A stretch of 64,000 bases of DNA. Origin: Planctomycetota bacterium (GTDB taxonomy: Bacteria > Planctomycetota > UBA8108 > JACQVS01). Location of the stretch: positions 1 through 64,000 of the forward strand of contig JANQLS010000108.1 of NCBI GenBank assembly GCA_028280485.1, in the 5' to 3' direction. This document shows, one piece after another, positions 1-9,199 of the stretch. The position numbers were made by a program, and so were the translations under genes. The notes beneath the pieces are model-generated. The model was given only the letters and a program-made list of their open reading frames with translations. It ran no database searches and had not been told where the DNA came from. Numbering within the stretch: the stretch's first letter is position 1; every line of letters begins with the position of its first letter.

Positions 1-10
1 GGCGTCGCTC

Positions 11-42
11 CACAAAAAATAGGCTAAAAGCCTATTTTTGTG
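11..42 (-). terminator. Intrinsic terminator hairpin downstream of thyA-folA
   Basis: A near-perfect inverted repeat has a GC core of AGGC/GCCT, arms running into A and T tracts, and a five-base loop at 25-29. Read on the minus strand it is a stem followed by a run of T, the form of a Rho-independent terminator for the thyA-folA transcript. The A tract on the other side means it could also stop transcription entering from the left on the plus strand. Confidence 0.7.
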
Positions 43-100
43 ATTTGCGTGATCCCACGCAAATATAATTAATTCCTGTTATTCAACAGGAACTAATTAT
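43..100. other. Two further stem-loops at the folA 3' end
   Basis: One stem-loop pairs 43-51 (ATTTGCGTG) with 56-64. A second pairs 65-80 with 85-100 with one mismatch; its core is TTCCTGTT/AACAGGAA around the loop ATTC, and it includes the folA stop codon. With the terminator at 11-42 they form three consecutive hairpins after folA. They may protect the mRNA 3' end or assist termination; no function can be assigned from sequence alone. Confidence 0.55.
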
Positions 101-597
101 GAAGATACCCGGTCGTAGATTTGAAAACTAAACGGATGGTCATTCTTCTCATCCGCTTCAAAGGTTTCCTCTTCGGTGAGTTTCCAATTCGACCAATCGA
201 CATTAGGGAAGGTGACGTCGCCATCCACTTCAGCTTGAACGCGAGTCAGGTAGAGGCGGTCGGCGAGACTTAAGGCTTCTTCGAAGATGGTGTAGCCGCC
301 GATGGCGAACAGTTCTTCAGAGTCTTCCGATTTCCCGGTGGTGATGGCATCCGGCAAAGACTCTACGGTGATCGCCCCGTCCAGTTGATATTCGGGATTT
401 CTCGAAACGACGATCGAAGTTCTCCCAGGGAGGGGAAAACCGATCGATTCCCAAGTTTTTCTACCCATGATGATCGGATGCCCCATGGTGAGTTTCTTGA
501 AGCGTTGCAGATCAGCAGAAAGCTTCCACGGTAGATCGTTGTCTTTTCCGATGATGCCATTTTCGCTGACGGCAACGATGATGGAGAATCGACTCAT
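97..597 (-). CDS. folA: Dihydrofolate reductase
   Basis: Reduces dihydrofolate to tetrahydrofolate with NADPH in the cytoplasm, regenerating the folate oxidised by thymidylate synthase. The 166-residue length is normal for bacterial DHFR. The N-terminal IIVAVSENGIIGKDNDLPW segment, the active-site acid in the following ADLQRFK stretch, the cofactor segment IIMGRKTWESIG and the late glycine pair in AIGGYTIF all match the family. The ATG overlaps the stop of thyA by four bases (TCAT on the plus strand), so the two are almost certainly translationally coupled, with thyA first. Nothing unusual is seen in the protein. Confidence 0.96.
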   Translation of the reverse strand: MSRFSIIVAVSENGIIGKDNDLPWKLSADLQRFKKLTMGHPIIMGRKTWESIGFPLPGRTSIVVSRNPEYQLDGAITVESLPDAITTGKSEDSEELFAIGGYTIFEEALSLADRLYLTRVQAEVDGDVTFPNVDWSNWKLTEEETFEADEKNDHPFSFQIYDRVSS

Positions 598-1388
598 ACC
601 GCTACTGGGGCTTTGATGTGGGGATGGGGATCGTAGTTGAGAAGTTCGAAGTCTTCGTACTTAAAGTTAAAAATGTCGGTGACCTCAGGGTTGATTTTCA
701 TCTGAGGCAATGGACGAGGTTCTCGCGTCAACTGAAGTTGAGCTTGTTCGAAGTGATTCGAGTAAAGATGGCAGTCTCCGAAGGTATGGACGAAATCACC
801 GGGCTGTAATCCCGTGACCTGAGCGACCATCAAAGTGAGCAAACTGTAGGAGGCGATGTTGAAGGGGACTCCCAGGAAGACATCCGCACTTCGTTGGTAA
901 AGCTGGCAAGAGAGCTTTCCGTCGGCCACATAAAATTGAAACAAAGTGTGGCAGGGGGGGAGCGCCATCTTTTCGACATCCGCAACATTCCAAGCACAAA
1001 CAAGGTGGCGCCTTGAATCTGGATTCGATTTGATTTGCTCGATCAAATTGGCTATTTGATCGATCTTCTCTCCATCATGACTGGGCCAAGAGCGCCACTG
1101 GTAACCGTAGACCGGTCCGAGTTCTCCTTTTTCGTCAGCCCATTCATCCCAAATACGAACGCCGTTTTCTTTGAGGTAGGCGATGTTGGTGGAGCCTTGA
1201 AGGAACCACAGAAGCTCGTGGATAATCGAACGCGTATGGAGTTTTTTGGTGGTGAGTAAAGGAAATCCTTCGCTTAAGTCGAAGCGAATTTGGCGACCGA
1301 AAACACTTCGCGTTCCCGTTCCCGTGCGATCTCCTTTGTCGGTCCCGTTAGACAGAATATCGTTGAGTAGATCGAGGTAAGCTTGCAT
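594..1388 (-). CDS. thyA: Thymidylate synthase
   Basis: Converts dUMP to dTMP using methylene-tetrahydrofolate and produces dihydrofolate for the next gene, folA. At 264 residues it has the length of the classical ThyA enzyme. The catalytic cysteine lies in ALPPCHTLFQF at residue 146. The QRSADVFLGVPFNIASY block and the N-terminal GDRTGTGTRSVFG phosphate-binding loop are intact. It is the first gene of a two-gene operon. On the minus strand the leader just before the ATG carries three degenerate copies of GGCTGAAGAGA (1391-1426); the last, GAAAAGAAC, stands where a ribosome-binding site is expected. Confidence 0.97.
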   Translation of the reverse strand: MQAYLDLLNDILSNGTDKGDRTGTGTRSVFGRQIRFDLSEGFPLLTTKKLHTRSIIHELLWFLQGSTNIAYLKENGVRIWDEWADEKGELGPVYGYQWRSWPSHDGEKIDQIANLIEQIKSNPDSRRHLVCAWNVADVEKMALPPCHTLFQFYVADGKLSCQLYQRSADVFLGVPFNIASYSLLTLMVAQVTGLQPGDFVHTFGDCHLYSNHFEQAQLQLTREPRPLPQMKINPEVTDIFNFKYEDFELLNYDPHPHIKAPVAV

Positions 1389-1390
1389 GT

Positions 1391-1426
1391 TCTTTTCAGC
1401 CCTATCTCTTCAGCCTTGTCTCTTCA
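1391..1426. repeat. Short tandem repeat in the thyA leader
   Basis: Three imperfect tandem copies of a 13-16 base unit with core CTCTTCAGCC lie just upstream of the thyA start. On the transcribed strand the unit reads GGCTGAAGAG, which is purine-rich and ribosome-binding-site-like. This may be slippage of the translation initiation region. Confidence 0.5.
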
Positions 1427-1468
1427 GCTCGGATCTTTTTAATAAATTAGCATCAATCAAAACTTCGT

Positions 1469-1496
1469 CCCGTCGCTTACGCTCCGGGCTAGTTAA
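1469..1496 (+). repeat. REP-like dispersed repeat, single copy
   Basis: A solitary copy of the intergenic repeat family, with the typical CTCCGGGCTAGTTAA right end preceded by CCCGTCGCTTACG. It lies in the 226-base gap between thyA and the CRTAC1 operon. Nothing else is seen in this gap. Confidence 0.75.
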
Positions 1497-1614
1497 GCTT
1501 GTTGCAGAGTATATAAATTGTGTTTGAGGTTAAGGGGAATTATAGAAATTCGCCTCTTAAGGAATGCACATGATACCAAACCAGAGAGATCGCTGCGAGA
1601 TTCTAATAGAGGAA

Positions 1615-3399
1615 CTATTTCTTCGTTCCCTTACCCTCGACTAAGGTGACCTTTTGATTGATTTTAGGCGCGGGGAAAGATTCTTTTTCCCCGTTGGGCC
1701 AGGAGATTTCAATCGACTCGATCGCAGTCGCCGAGCCTAATCCAAACCGGGCGACCGTCTCCGAGTGAGAGGCGTAACTGGCTCCCGCCTTGATACGTCG
1801 ACGCTGTGTTTTACCCGCAGCTCGAAGGGTGACGATGGCACCTAAGCCATCCCGGTTAGAGGTCGTTCCCTGGCATTGAATGGCGACCCAGTTGTGTTTT
1901 GGGCTGCCCTCGTTCATGAGGATCGTGGCCGGGCCGTCGATATTATTGATTACGATATCGCTATCTCCATCCCCATCTAAATCTCCGTGAGCGGCTCCTC
2001 TGGAAGAGAGAATCACCTCAAATCCGGGACCGGCATCACGGCTGGAATCGACGAAAGTCTCATCCTTGTATTGAAACAACTTATTCGGTTGGTTGTATCC
2101 GGGTGAAGAGCGAATTTGATTGGCTTGAGGTACGACATGGCCCTGAGCGATGAAGAGGTCTTGGTCTCCATCGAGGTCGGAGTCAAAGAAGAATGTGCCC
2201 CAACCTAAGAATTTGAAACAGGGACCGGATAAGCCCAAAGGAGTGGTCATTTCCGTGAAGAAGCCATTGCCCTCATTCTTATAATAGGTATTGGAATCAT
2301 CTTCGTAATTCACAACGAATAGATCTTCAATTTCGCGCTCTCCCATGTAGATGGTGTCGACACCCATCCCGGCTTGCGCGATAGCTTCGTCATTGAGAGC
2401 TATTCCCATATGAAGGGCGTTTTCTTTAAATGTTCCGTCTTTTTGATTTTCGAAGAGAAGGTTCGGTCGAGTGTCATTCGCAACGTAAATATCGATCCAA
2501 CCATCGTTGTTCGCATCGATGATGCTGACTCCAAGTCCGTAAGTAGCATCTTCTAATTTGACTTTACGAATTCCGGAGCTGGTCGATACGTCTTCAAATT
2601 TTCCATTCCCTAAATTTTTGTAAAGAGTGCAGGGAGTGGGGGGGAGTCCGATGGGGCCACACAAGATGGGTTGCCCTTTGTACTGACAGTTGGGGTCAGT
2701 TCCTCGGCGTTTTACGGTTTTGGGATCGAAATCTAAGTAATTCACAATGAACAAGTCGAGAAGCCCGTCGCGATTGTAGTCGAGGAATGCGGGCGAAGCT
2801 CCCCAGAGAGGGTCGGTCGTGCCTGCTGAAAGCGTGATGTTTTCAAACGTACCGTCGCCCTTGTTTCGCCAAAGGGCATCTTGGCCGTAATTAGCGACGA
2901 AGAGATCTTGGAAGCCATCGTTGTCGATGTCTCCAACGGTCACGCCACACCCCCAGGCTTCCTCGGTGAGTCCGGCTTTGTCGGTGACGTCTTTAAAGTG
3001 AAAGTTTCCTAAATTCTCGTAAAGCTTATCTGAAGGGGCCGGATTAGGAACGCCTGAACCGTAAGGTTGAGGAAGCTGAGAGCCATTTACGAAGAAAATG
3101 TCGAGATCTCCATCGTTATCATAATCGAAGAGCGCAACTCCCGACCCGTTCACTTCGATGACGTAATCTTTATTCTCCTCTCCACAGACGGAAATAAAAT
3201 CGACCCCCGTGAGAGAGGTGACGTCGACGAACTGAGGAGTAAGATTTTTCGGAGTCGTTGTTTGTTGCGTATTTTGATTCGTATTGTTATCAGGCTTGGA
3301 ATTGGATTTGGAATCACAAGCCCCAAGCCCAAGGATGCTCACAGCGAGAGTTACGATAGAGATCGTTTTGATTGTAGACGAATGGAGTAAGGTGAACAT
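1615..3399 (-). CDS. CRTAC1-family lipoprotein (FG-GAP repeats, ASPIC/UnbV domain)
   Basis: An exported protein of 594 residues. The N-terminus is a lipoprotein signal with lipobox ILGLGAC and then a low-complexity Asn/Thr linker. The body is a series of FG-GAP/VCBS-type repeats with calcium-loop signatures such as DYDNDGDLDIFF, DIDNDGFQDLFV and DSDLDGDQDLFI, expected to form a beta-propeller. The last 80-90 residues fit the ASPIC/UnbV domain (FGLG, then IEISWPNGE). It is the last gene of a four-gene minus-strand operon, 30 bases after the TPR gene. The family is abundant in planctomycetes and its substrate is unknown; surface binding or adhesion is only an inference. Confidence 0.88.
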   Translation of the reverse strand: MFTLLHSSTIKTISIVTLAVSILGLGACDSKSNSKPDNNTNQNTQQTTTPKNLTPQFVDVTSLTGVDFISVCGEENKDYVIEVNGSGVALFDYDNDGDLDIFFVNGSQLPQPYGSGVPNPAPSDKLYENLGNFHFKDVTDKAGLTEEAWGCGVTVGDIDNDGFQDLFVANYGQDALWRNKGDGTFENITLSAGTTDPLWGASPAFLDYNRDGLLDLFIVNYLDFDPKTVKRRGTDPNCQYKGQPILCGPIGLPPTPCTLYKNLGNGKFEDVSTSSGIRKVKLEDATYGLGVSIIDANNDGWIDIYVANDTRPNLLFENQKDGTFKENALHMGIALNDEAIAQAGMGVDTIYMGEREIEDLFVVNYEDDSNTYYKNEGNGFFTEMTTPLGLSGPCFKFLGWGTFFFDSDLDGDQDLFIAQGHVVPQANQIRSSPGYNQPNKLFQYKDETFVDSSRDAGPGFEVILSSRGAAHGDLDGDGDSDIVINNIDGPATILMNEGSPKHNWVAIQCQGTTSNRDGLGAIVTLRAAGKTQRRRIKAGASYASHSETVARFGLGSATAIESIEISWPNGEKESFPAPKINQKVTLVEGKGTKK

Positions 3400-3429
3400 T
3401 CTCTTAGGATACCGGGTGAAAGGGAGACT

Positions 3430-5802
3430 CTATTTTTGGAGTAGGCTCTTAAGTAATAAACTCTTTTGAGGATCCAGTTGTTGAAGATTTAGCTTTTTAC
3501 CTTTGCCGTGCTCCAACTGAAAGCGCAGGAATACATCGGCAGGATTATCCAAAAGTACGAGGAGGTGGTCGAGGACTTCCTTAGAGTTTTTGGACTGAAT
3601 CCAGGCTTTTCTCGCAGAGATGAGAGAATTTTTACGGTCGCCCATTTCCAGGTAAGCCTTGCTGGCATTGAGATAATGTTGCGAAGCGAGTTCTCCGGTC
3701 GTCTTCGTGGCGCTGACCGATTCTTGTTGAGCCTGCTCGAGATTGATTTGATTTCCTTTTTTGAGAACTTGGCTTCTTCTCAGAGGGGAAGCATCTTTTT
3801 CATCGGGCTTCAAATAATCTTTTAAATTCTCCAGGGAGACGCCTTTGTTGAATAGGATCTCTAAGCTCGTGAGAAAGTGAGGGTAGCCATGTTGATCGGC
3901 AGGTACTTGCGGGAGTAGAGAAACTGCTAACTTGAGGTCTTCGGGCTTACCCCTTTGGGCTAAGGCTTGAAGGTATTCGAGAAGGAAAATTCCTTCTTTG
4001 TAGTGACGATCAACTGTGGGTACGGAAGCGAAGGCTTGAAGAGCTAAATCGTAGTCTGAATTCAACGCGTAAGCCGATCCCAGAAGTAATGTGGCTTTGG
4101 GATGGGGGCCGAGCTTTAGGTATCGTTTAAGTAATGTAATCGCCGAGGCGAAATCTTTTAATTTGTAAATATACAATTCCCCGAGATCGATTCCCCAATT
4201 TTTCAACAAGGGCTCGGAGGTCCTGCAGAGTTGAGTGAGGATCCTGAGTGAATTCGAATAGGCACCACGAGCGGTTTCTAATCGAGCGAGCCAACCTAAA
4301 GATTCGGGATGATTTTTTGAAAGTTGCTTTTGAATTTCATTCAATTGAACTTGGGCGTAGGGGATCTTGCCAATTTCCCATTGTATTTCCATCAAGTAAA
4401 ACCGAACAGCAACAGAACCTCCACTTTGCTTTATGGCGTGCTGAAGAGCTTCTTCCGCTTTTTCGTATTCTCCCTGAAGAAAGTAAGCTTTAGCCTTAGC
4501 TCGTTCGGCTAAGGCTCTCTTCCCTAAGCCACGTTGTTCGATTTCTCTTCGGAGTTCCCGATCGGCTGGAGCTAAATCTCTCGACCGTTGAAAGAAGGCT
4601 TGGGCTTTTTCGGTGAGCTGGAGCCGACTCAAAGCTTGCCCTAATTGAAAGTAGGCACGAGTGTAGTAGGGGTCCATCACCAAGAGATCGACTAAGGTTG
4701 AGACCGCTTCCTCAGTTTTCGATTGCTTGAGTTTCGCTAAGGCTAATTCGAGACGACTCGGAGTGATATTTGTGAGGGGGATACCCGGTCTTCCCTCAAC
4801 TTGACTGAGATATGCCGTGAGCTCCTTTTCGGCAATTTTGTAATGACCTAACTGCCTTGCGGCTACGCCGAGAGCCATTCTTGCTTCGAGTCGATTGGGC
4901 TCTAAGTCTAAAACCGCTTGAGCTAATTCCATCAAGCGCGGGTAGTGATAGAACCGATGGGTCACACGTAGAGCCGTATGTAGAGTGATTTTGCTTTGAT
5001 GAAAAGATTTATACGGTCCCTTGGGATAGCCGATGAGTTCGAGGCATTTATCTACGGCTTGAAGACCCTTTTCCTTCTCTCCCATGCCTTCGTAAGCACT
5101 CGCTAACTGGCGTTGAGTTCTCAGAGAGTTCGGATGCAACTTCGCAAACTTTTCCAACTTTTCTGCGGCCTGTTGAAACTGACCCGCTTGGTATTCAGCT
5201 TTGGCGACCGTCTCTAAATGTTCAGCTGAATTGGGGAATTTATCTAACCACTTCCGACCTTCCAAGATCGCTCCCTTTAAATCTCCCCGGGAAAAATACT
5301 CCGCGATGAGTGCGTGGTGAAAAGGGCCAAGTTGATCGAAGAGCCAGCCGGCTTCTTGATAAGCTTGGAGTGCCTGTTGAGCCAAAGTGATGAATTGAGA
5401 TTGATTTCCGCTGATGTGGGCATCTAAAGCTCTTTGATTGAGATTTAGGGCTCGTTGAGCTTTGGCTCTTTGCGTCGCATTAAATTCAGGGGGAATTTTA
5501 AACTGCTGGGGCGATATGGGTGCCTGGGGAATGGGATCGGTAGCTAAGACTCGTTGAGTCTCAATCGGTGGGGGAGTTTGTTCGGGATCTTCTTTTTCAT
5601 TGTTAAAAACCAAAAAGAGAATTCCCGCTATTAAAAGCCCACCTCCGATCACGGAAGCAAATCCTAAGAGTGAGACCCCCGTGTTTTTTGTGGAATCGGG
5701 CTCGCTTGCAGGCTGTTTTTTCACTGCCGCCGGTTCAGGGGGCTTAGGTGAAGGGTTCTGCGCTTTTTTACTCTTATTGCGCTTAGATTTTTTACGTCCC
5801 AT
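3430..5802 (-). CDS. TPR-repeat protein with one N-terminal membrane anchor
   Basis: A protein of 790 residues. A very basic N-terminus (MGRKKSKRNKSKK) is followed by a Pro/Lys-rich segment and one transmembrane helix near residues 44-66 (LLGFASVIGGGLLIAGILF). The rest is helical with many tetratricopeptide repeats from about residue 110 to beyond 600, for example AEYQAGQFQQAAEKLEKFA and YFLQGEYEKAEEALQHAI. The basic cytoplasmic end and single helix suggest the TPR array faces the periplasm. It sits between two CRTAC1 genes, 15 bases after the upstream one and 30 before the next. It probably serves as a scaffold for the exported partners; this is inferred from context only. Confidence 0.85.
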   Translation of the reverse strand: MGRKKSKRNKSKKAQNPSPKPPEPAAVKKQPASEPDSTKNTGVSLLGFASVIGGGLLIAGILFLVFNNEKEDPEQTPPPIETQRVLATDPIPQAPISPQQFKIPPEFNATQRAKAQRALNLNQRALDAHISGNQSQFITLAQQALQAYQEAGWLFDQLGPFHHALIAEYFSRGDLKGAILEGRKWLDKFPNSAEHLETVAKAEYQAGQFQQAAEKLEKFAKLHPNSLRTQRQLASAYEGMGEKEKGLQAVDKCLELIGYPKGPYKSFHQSKITLHTALRVTHRFYHYPRLMELAQAVLDLEPNRLEARMALGVAARQLGHYKIAEKELTAYLSQVEGRPGIPLTNITPSRLELALAKLKQSKTEEAVSTLVDLLVMDPYYTRAYFQLGQALSRLQLTEKAQAFFQRSRDLAPADRELRREIEQRGLGKRALAERAKAKAYFLQGEYEKAEEALQHAIKQSGGSVAVRFYLMEIQWEIGKIPYAQVQLNEIQKQLSKNHPESLGWLARLETARGAYSNSLRILTQLCRTSEPLLKNWGIDLGELYIYKLKDFASAITLLKRYLKLGPHPKATLLLGSAYALNSDYDLALQAFASVPTVDRHYKEGIFLLEYLQALAQRGKPEDLKLAVSLLPQVPADQHGYPHFLTSLEILFNKGVSLENLKDYLKPDEKDASPLRRSQVLKKGNQINLEQAQQESVSATKTTGELASQHYLNASKAYLEMGDRKNSLISARKAWIQSKNSKEVLDHLLVLLDNPADVFLRFQLEHGKGKKLNLQQLDPQKSLLLKSLLQK

Positions 5803-5817
5803 CCTGATGACTTACGC

Positions 5818-7644
5818 TTACTGCGTTTGACCCTTTCCCTGTTCCACAGTGGAATATGAATTCATGGGTAACTTCTCGATCACTTCTTTTGTGCCATCGG
5901 GCCAAGTGATTTGAATTTCCTGAATTTTGGCCTCACCTAGGGCGAAACGTAATCGGAGGTCGTTCTGAGAGATGTAGCTCGCTCCGGAGCGCACTTCCTG
6001 TAAAAAGACCCCTTTGTCGGTTTTGATTCGAACGTTGGTATTGATAGCAAACTTATCGTTTTTACTGACGAGCTTCAATCCTAACCAGACTCGTTCTTTT
6101 TTTGATTCGTTGAGGAGGACAGAAGGCTGACTTCTCGAATTACAAACGACAATATCGATGTCACCATCGTTGTCGATATCCCCGAAGGCCGATCCCCGAC
6201 TCGAAAGTACGATTTGCATCCCCGGGCCGGCGCTTTTGGTGACGTCCTGAAACTTGCCGTTCCCCTCGTTGAATAGCAGTTGATTCGGCTGCAAGTAATC
6301 TGAAGATTGATCTTTCCGGTGGATTTGGTCTTCTAAGTGACCATTAGCGATAAAGATATCCGGCAGGCCGTCGTCATTGAAATCGATGATGCCCGCTCCC
6401 CAACCCACCCAAGGGAGAGATTTCTCTGCCATTTTGGACGACATAGCTATGTCGGTATAGAAGCCACCGCGGCCTCTCTTGTAAAGGGTGTTGGATTGTT
6501 TTTGGTAGTTTGTCACCACGATCTCGGGGATTCCGTCTAAATCGACATCGGCGATGTCTAAGCCCATGGATCCCTGGTGATCACCATTAGCGTCGAGGGC
6601 CACTCCAAGTTCTAAGGCTTTGTCTATAAATTTTCCCCCTCCTTGATTTTCGAGGAGGAAATTTTCACTGCCATCGTTGGCGACGTAGAGATCGAGCTTT
6701 CCGTCGTCATTGAGATCCGTGGCGATGACTCCCATTCCTCTGCCGGGAGTGGGGGCCAGGATTCCGGATTCTTGGCTGACATTCTTAAATGTCCCATCCC
6801 CTTCATTTCGGTATAAGACATCAGGAGCTGCCTTGTAATGACCGGGAGGGCAATAGCCAGGAACATTGTTTTCGGTGCAAGGTTTGTTAGTGGCGTAATC
6901 GACGATGCAGTAATTCGTCACGTAGAGATCGAGGTCTCCATCGCCATCAAAGTCGAAGAAGGTTGCACCCGCTCCGAAACCGGTGTCTCCGACATTGGCT
7001 TTGGCAGTGACATCTTCAAAAGTCCCGTCTCCTTTATTTCGATAGAGAAGATTCGCTCCGTATTGGCAGATGTAGAGGTCAAGGAGCCCGTCTTTATCAT
7101 AATCAGCTACACAGCATCCGACTCCAAATCCGGTTCCACCTACTTTCGCTTCTTGAGTGACGTCTTGAAATTTACCATTCTCAAGTTGCTTAAAAAGTGC
7201 GTGGGTTGAGCTGGCCTGTTTTACGGTTCCTTCTGCCGGTGAGCCCGGAGGGAGCATCCTTCCGTTGGGGAAATAAATGTCGAGTCGCCCATCGTTGTTG
7301 TAATCAAATAAAGCGACTCCCGAGGCCAGGGTTTCGGTGATGAAATACTTGCCGCTGCTTCCATCGGTATGAGTAAAGTTCACTCCCAACTCTTTGGCGC
7401 GGTCAACGAAGTAGACCGCCGCGCTTTCATTTCCAGTGCTTTTCTGAGTACCCGTTTGCTGAGTTGTATTTGGATTACCCGGTGTGGGAGGGGTGGGCGT
7501 GGTATCCGATTTTTTATCGCAACCCAATGGAATCAGGCACAAAGCGCTGATCGCGAGTAAGTAGCGAAATAAATTAGATCGTTGCATGAGATTTCTGAAA
7601 GTCAGTTTTGATTGAAAGAAGAATTGAGTCATAGTGTCGATCAT
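5818..7644 (-). CDS. CRTAC1-family lipoprotein (FG-GAP repeats, ASPIC/UnbV domain)
   Basis: A 608-residue paralogue of the CRTAC1 protein at 1615-3399. A lipobox (CLIPLGC) is followed by a Thr/Pro/Asn linker, then FG-GAP-type repeats (DYNNDGRLDIYF, DYDKDGLLDLYI, DFDGDGDLDLYV), a cysteine-containing insert, and a C-terminal ASPIC/UnbV domain (FALG, then IQITWPDGTKE). The ATG used here gives a long pre-signal segment. An internal ATG at 7587 (MQRSNLFRYLL) would give a more ordinary 23-residue lipoprotein signal and may be the true start. The gene begins 12 bases after the upstream TPR gene. The two CRTAC1 copies are clearly diverged, so this is not a recent duplication. Confidence 0.87.
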   Translation of the reverse strand: MIDTMTQFFFQSKLTFRNLMQRSNLFRYLLAISALCLIPLGCDKKSDTTPTPPTPGNPNTTQQTGTQKSTGNESAAVYFVDRAKELGVNFTHTDGSSGKYFITETLASGVALFDYNNDGRLDIYFPNGRMLPPGSPAEGTVKQASSTHALFKQLENGKFQDVTQEAKVGGTGFGVGCCVADYDKDGLLDLYICQYGANLLYRNKGDGTFEDVTAKANVGDTGFGAGATFFDFDGDGDLDLYVTNYCIVDYATNKPCTENNVPGYCPPGHYKAAPDVLYRNEGDGTFKNVSQESGILAPTPGRGMGVIATDLNDDGKLDLYVANDGSENFLLENQGGGKFIDKALELGVALDANGDHQGSMGLDIADVDLDGIPEIVVTNYQKQSNTLYKRGRGGFYTDIAMSSKMAEKSLPWVGWGAGIIDFNDDGLPDIFIANGHLEDQIHRKDQSSDYLQPNQLLFNEGNGKFQDVTKSAGPGMQIVLSSRGSAFGDIDNDGDIDIVVCNSRSQPSVLLNESKKERVWLGLKLVSKNDKFAINTNVRIKTDKGVFLQEVRSGASYISQNDLRLRFALGEAKIQEIQITWPDGTKEVIEKLPMNSYSTVEQGKGQTQ

Positions 7645-7656
7645 GAACCAGCAGTC

Positions 7657-9036
7657 TTAGAGCGATGATTCTAATTGCTCGAGACGAACCTTGATGGCTT
7701 GGTTTTTTGGATCGAGTTCTAAAGCTCGCTGGAGACTGATTCGGGCGCTTTCCTTATCGCCGCCGGCGTATTGAACCCAAGCTAAGATGTCTAAGTTGGT
7801 AGAGTTTTCTTTTATGTCTACTGCTCTTTTAGCGTAGATGAGTGCCTGCTCCGCACTTCTTTTACCGAATATTTTACCCGCCATAATTGTTCGTGCTAAT
7901 TCGCGTAAAGCATCCACGTTATTTGGATTGGCGCGAACCGCTCGCTGAAGGAGCTTCCCACTATTCAAGATATCTTTGGAGTCCGAATAAAGGCCGGCGA
8001 CTAAGTAGAGGAGTTTATCGTCCTTCGGGAGGACCTCGACGGCTTTTTTCCCTTGTTCTAATGCTGCTGGCAGGTTTCCTTCTTTTCGGTGAAGGTCGAT
8101 GAGAAGGGTTTGCCTCATCACGTTTTTAGGTTCAAAAATCAGTGAGCCCTGTAACATCTGGAGCGACTCTAATTTCAAGTTGACGAGTTGATAGGTCTGT
8201 GAAAGATCGTAATAAGTTTCTGCAGTTAATCCTCGATCTTTTTGGCCTAGATTCGCTTTCTCGTTTTCAGCTCCCTTTTCTTCAGCTTCTTTTTCTAATT
8301 TACGAAGCTCTTTAAAGCGTGCCAACATCTTGGCCGATTCCTCGGGCTTTTGAAGAGCGCGTAGGGCTTGTGACATCCCGTAGTGACCATTGAGATGGTT
8401 TTTATCTAACTGAATGCACTTCCTGAGGACTTTGAGGGCTTCTTCGTTGTTACCGTCTTGAAGGTAGGCTTGTCCGAGAAAATTATAGGTGTTAGCGTTA
8501 GCCGATTTGTTTTCGATTTCTTTTTTGTACGCTTCGATGGCTTGAGGCACTTGACCTTCGTGAATATGGATCAGTCCTAAGCGCATGTGAGCACCGGGTT
8601 CTTTCGGATTGATCGCTAAGGCCGTGTGGTAAGCTTCAGCTGCTTCTTTAAATTTGTTTTTTTGAGAAAGTAAAAAACCGATGCTCATATAGGCATCGCT
8701 TCGGCTGGGTGAAGTATCCACCGCTTTTTGGTAAGCCTTGATCGCTTCGTCATCGTGACCGAAACGCTCGTGGATTCTCGCTTCATCAAAGAGGGGTTTA
8801 TCGAAGTTCTTAATTTTGAACTTCACGACTTTGATGAGACTGAGGCAATGTTGGTAATAATCGGTGATCTTTTCCGGTACAGGGGGAAAGGGCACAGGGG
8901 GTGGAGGAGCTTGAACTTGTTTCTTCGTCGATGCAACTTTCCCATTTTTAGGCTCGCAAGCACTCATGAAAAGTGCGAGGAGCAAAAGGATCAGACCGGT
9001 GAAGAGTGGAGCTCCACTCACTGGGAAAATTCTCAT
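7657..9036 (-). CDS. TPR-repeat lipoprotein
   Basis: The first gene of the CRTAC1/TPR operon, 459 residues. The N-terminal signal ends in the lipobox ALFMSAC, so the protein is predicted to be a lipoprotein. The body is made of TPR units, for example AYKKEIENKSANANTYNFLG, separated at about residue 240 by a charged Lys/Glu-rich stretch (KELRKLEKEAEEKGAENEK) that may be a coiled coil. The promoter should lie in 9037-9200, shared with the divergent membrane protein gene. The enzymatic role is unknown, if there is one; TPR lipoproteins usually act as assembly factors. Confidence 0.85.
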   Translation of the reverse strand: MRIFPVSGAPLFTGLILLLLALFMSACEPKNGKVASTKKQVQAPPPPVPFPPVPEKITDYYQHCLSLIKVVKFKIKNFDKPLFDEARIHERFGHDDEAIKAYQKAVDTSPSRSDAYMSIGFLLSQKNKFKEAAEAYHTALAINPKEPGAHMRLGLIHIHEGQVPQAIEAYKKEIENKSANANTYNFLGQAYLQDGNNEEALKVLRKCIQLDKNHLNGHYGMSQALRALQKPEESAKMLARFKELRKLEKEAEEKGAENEKANLGQKDRGLTAETYYDLSQTYQLVNLKLESLQMLQGSLIFEPKNVMRQTLLIDLHRKEGNLPAALEQGKKAVEVLPKDDKLLYLVAGLYSDSKDILNSGKLLQRAVRANPNNVDALRELARTIMAGKIFGKRSAEQALIYAKRAVDIKENSTNLDILAWVQYAGGDKESARISLQRALELDPKNQAIKVRLEQLESSL

Positions 9037-9199
9037 ATTTCAGACTTGAAGGTCAAAGTGCGGCGATTTCGTATGTTTGGGATCATGAGAAGTATAAATC
9101 TTCTGGGATGGACCCGCAAGTTGAGTCATCCCTTGGTTTACCGGAAGTCGGGCTTACTTTCGGTGAAATCTTCGCCAGAATAACCTATACTTTCACGGA

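Noticed and set aside
8728..9183. Plus-strand ORF of 151 codons overlapping the start of the TPR lipoprotein gene
   Set aside because: Most of it is antisense to a well-supported coding region with lipobox and TPR repeats; the translation shows no domain or signal.
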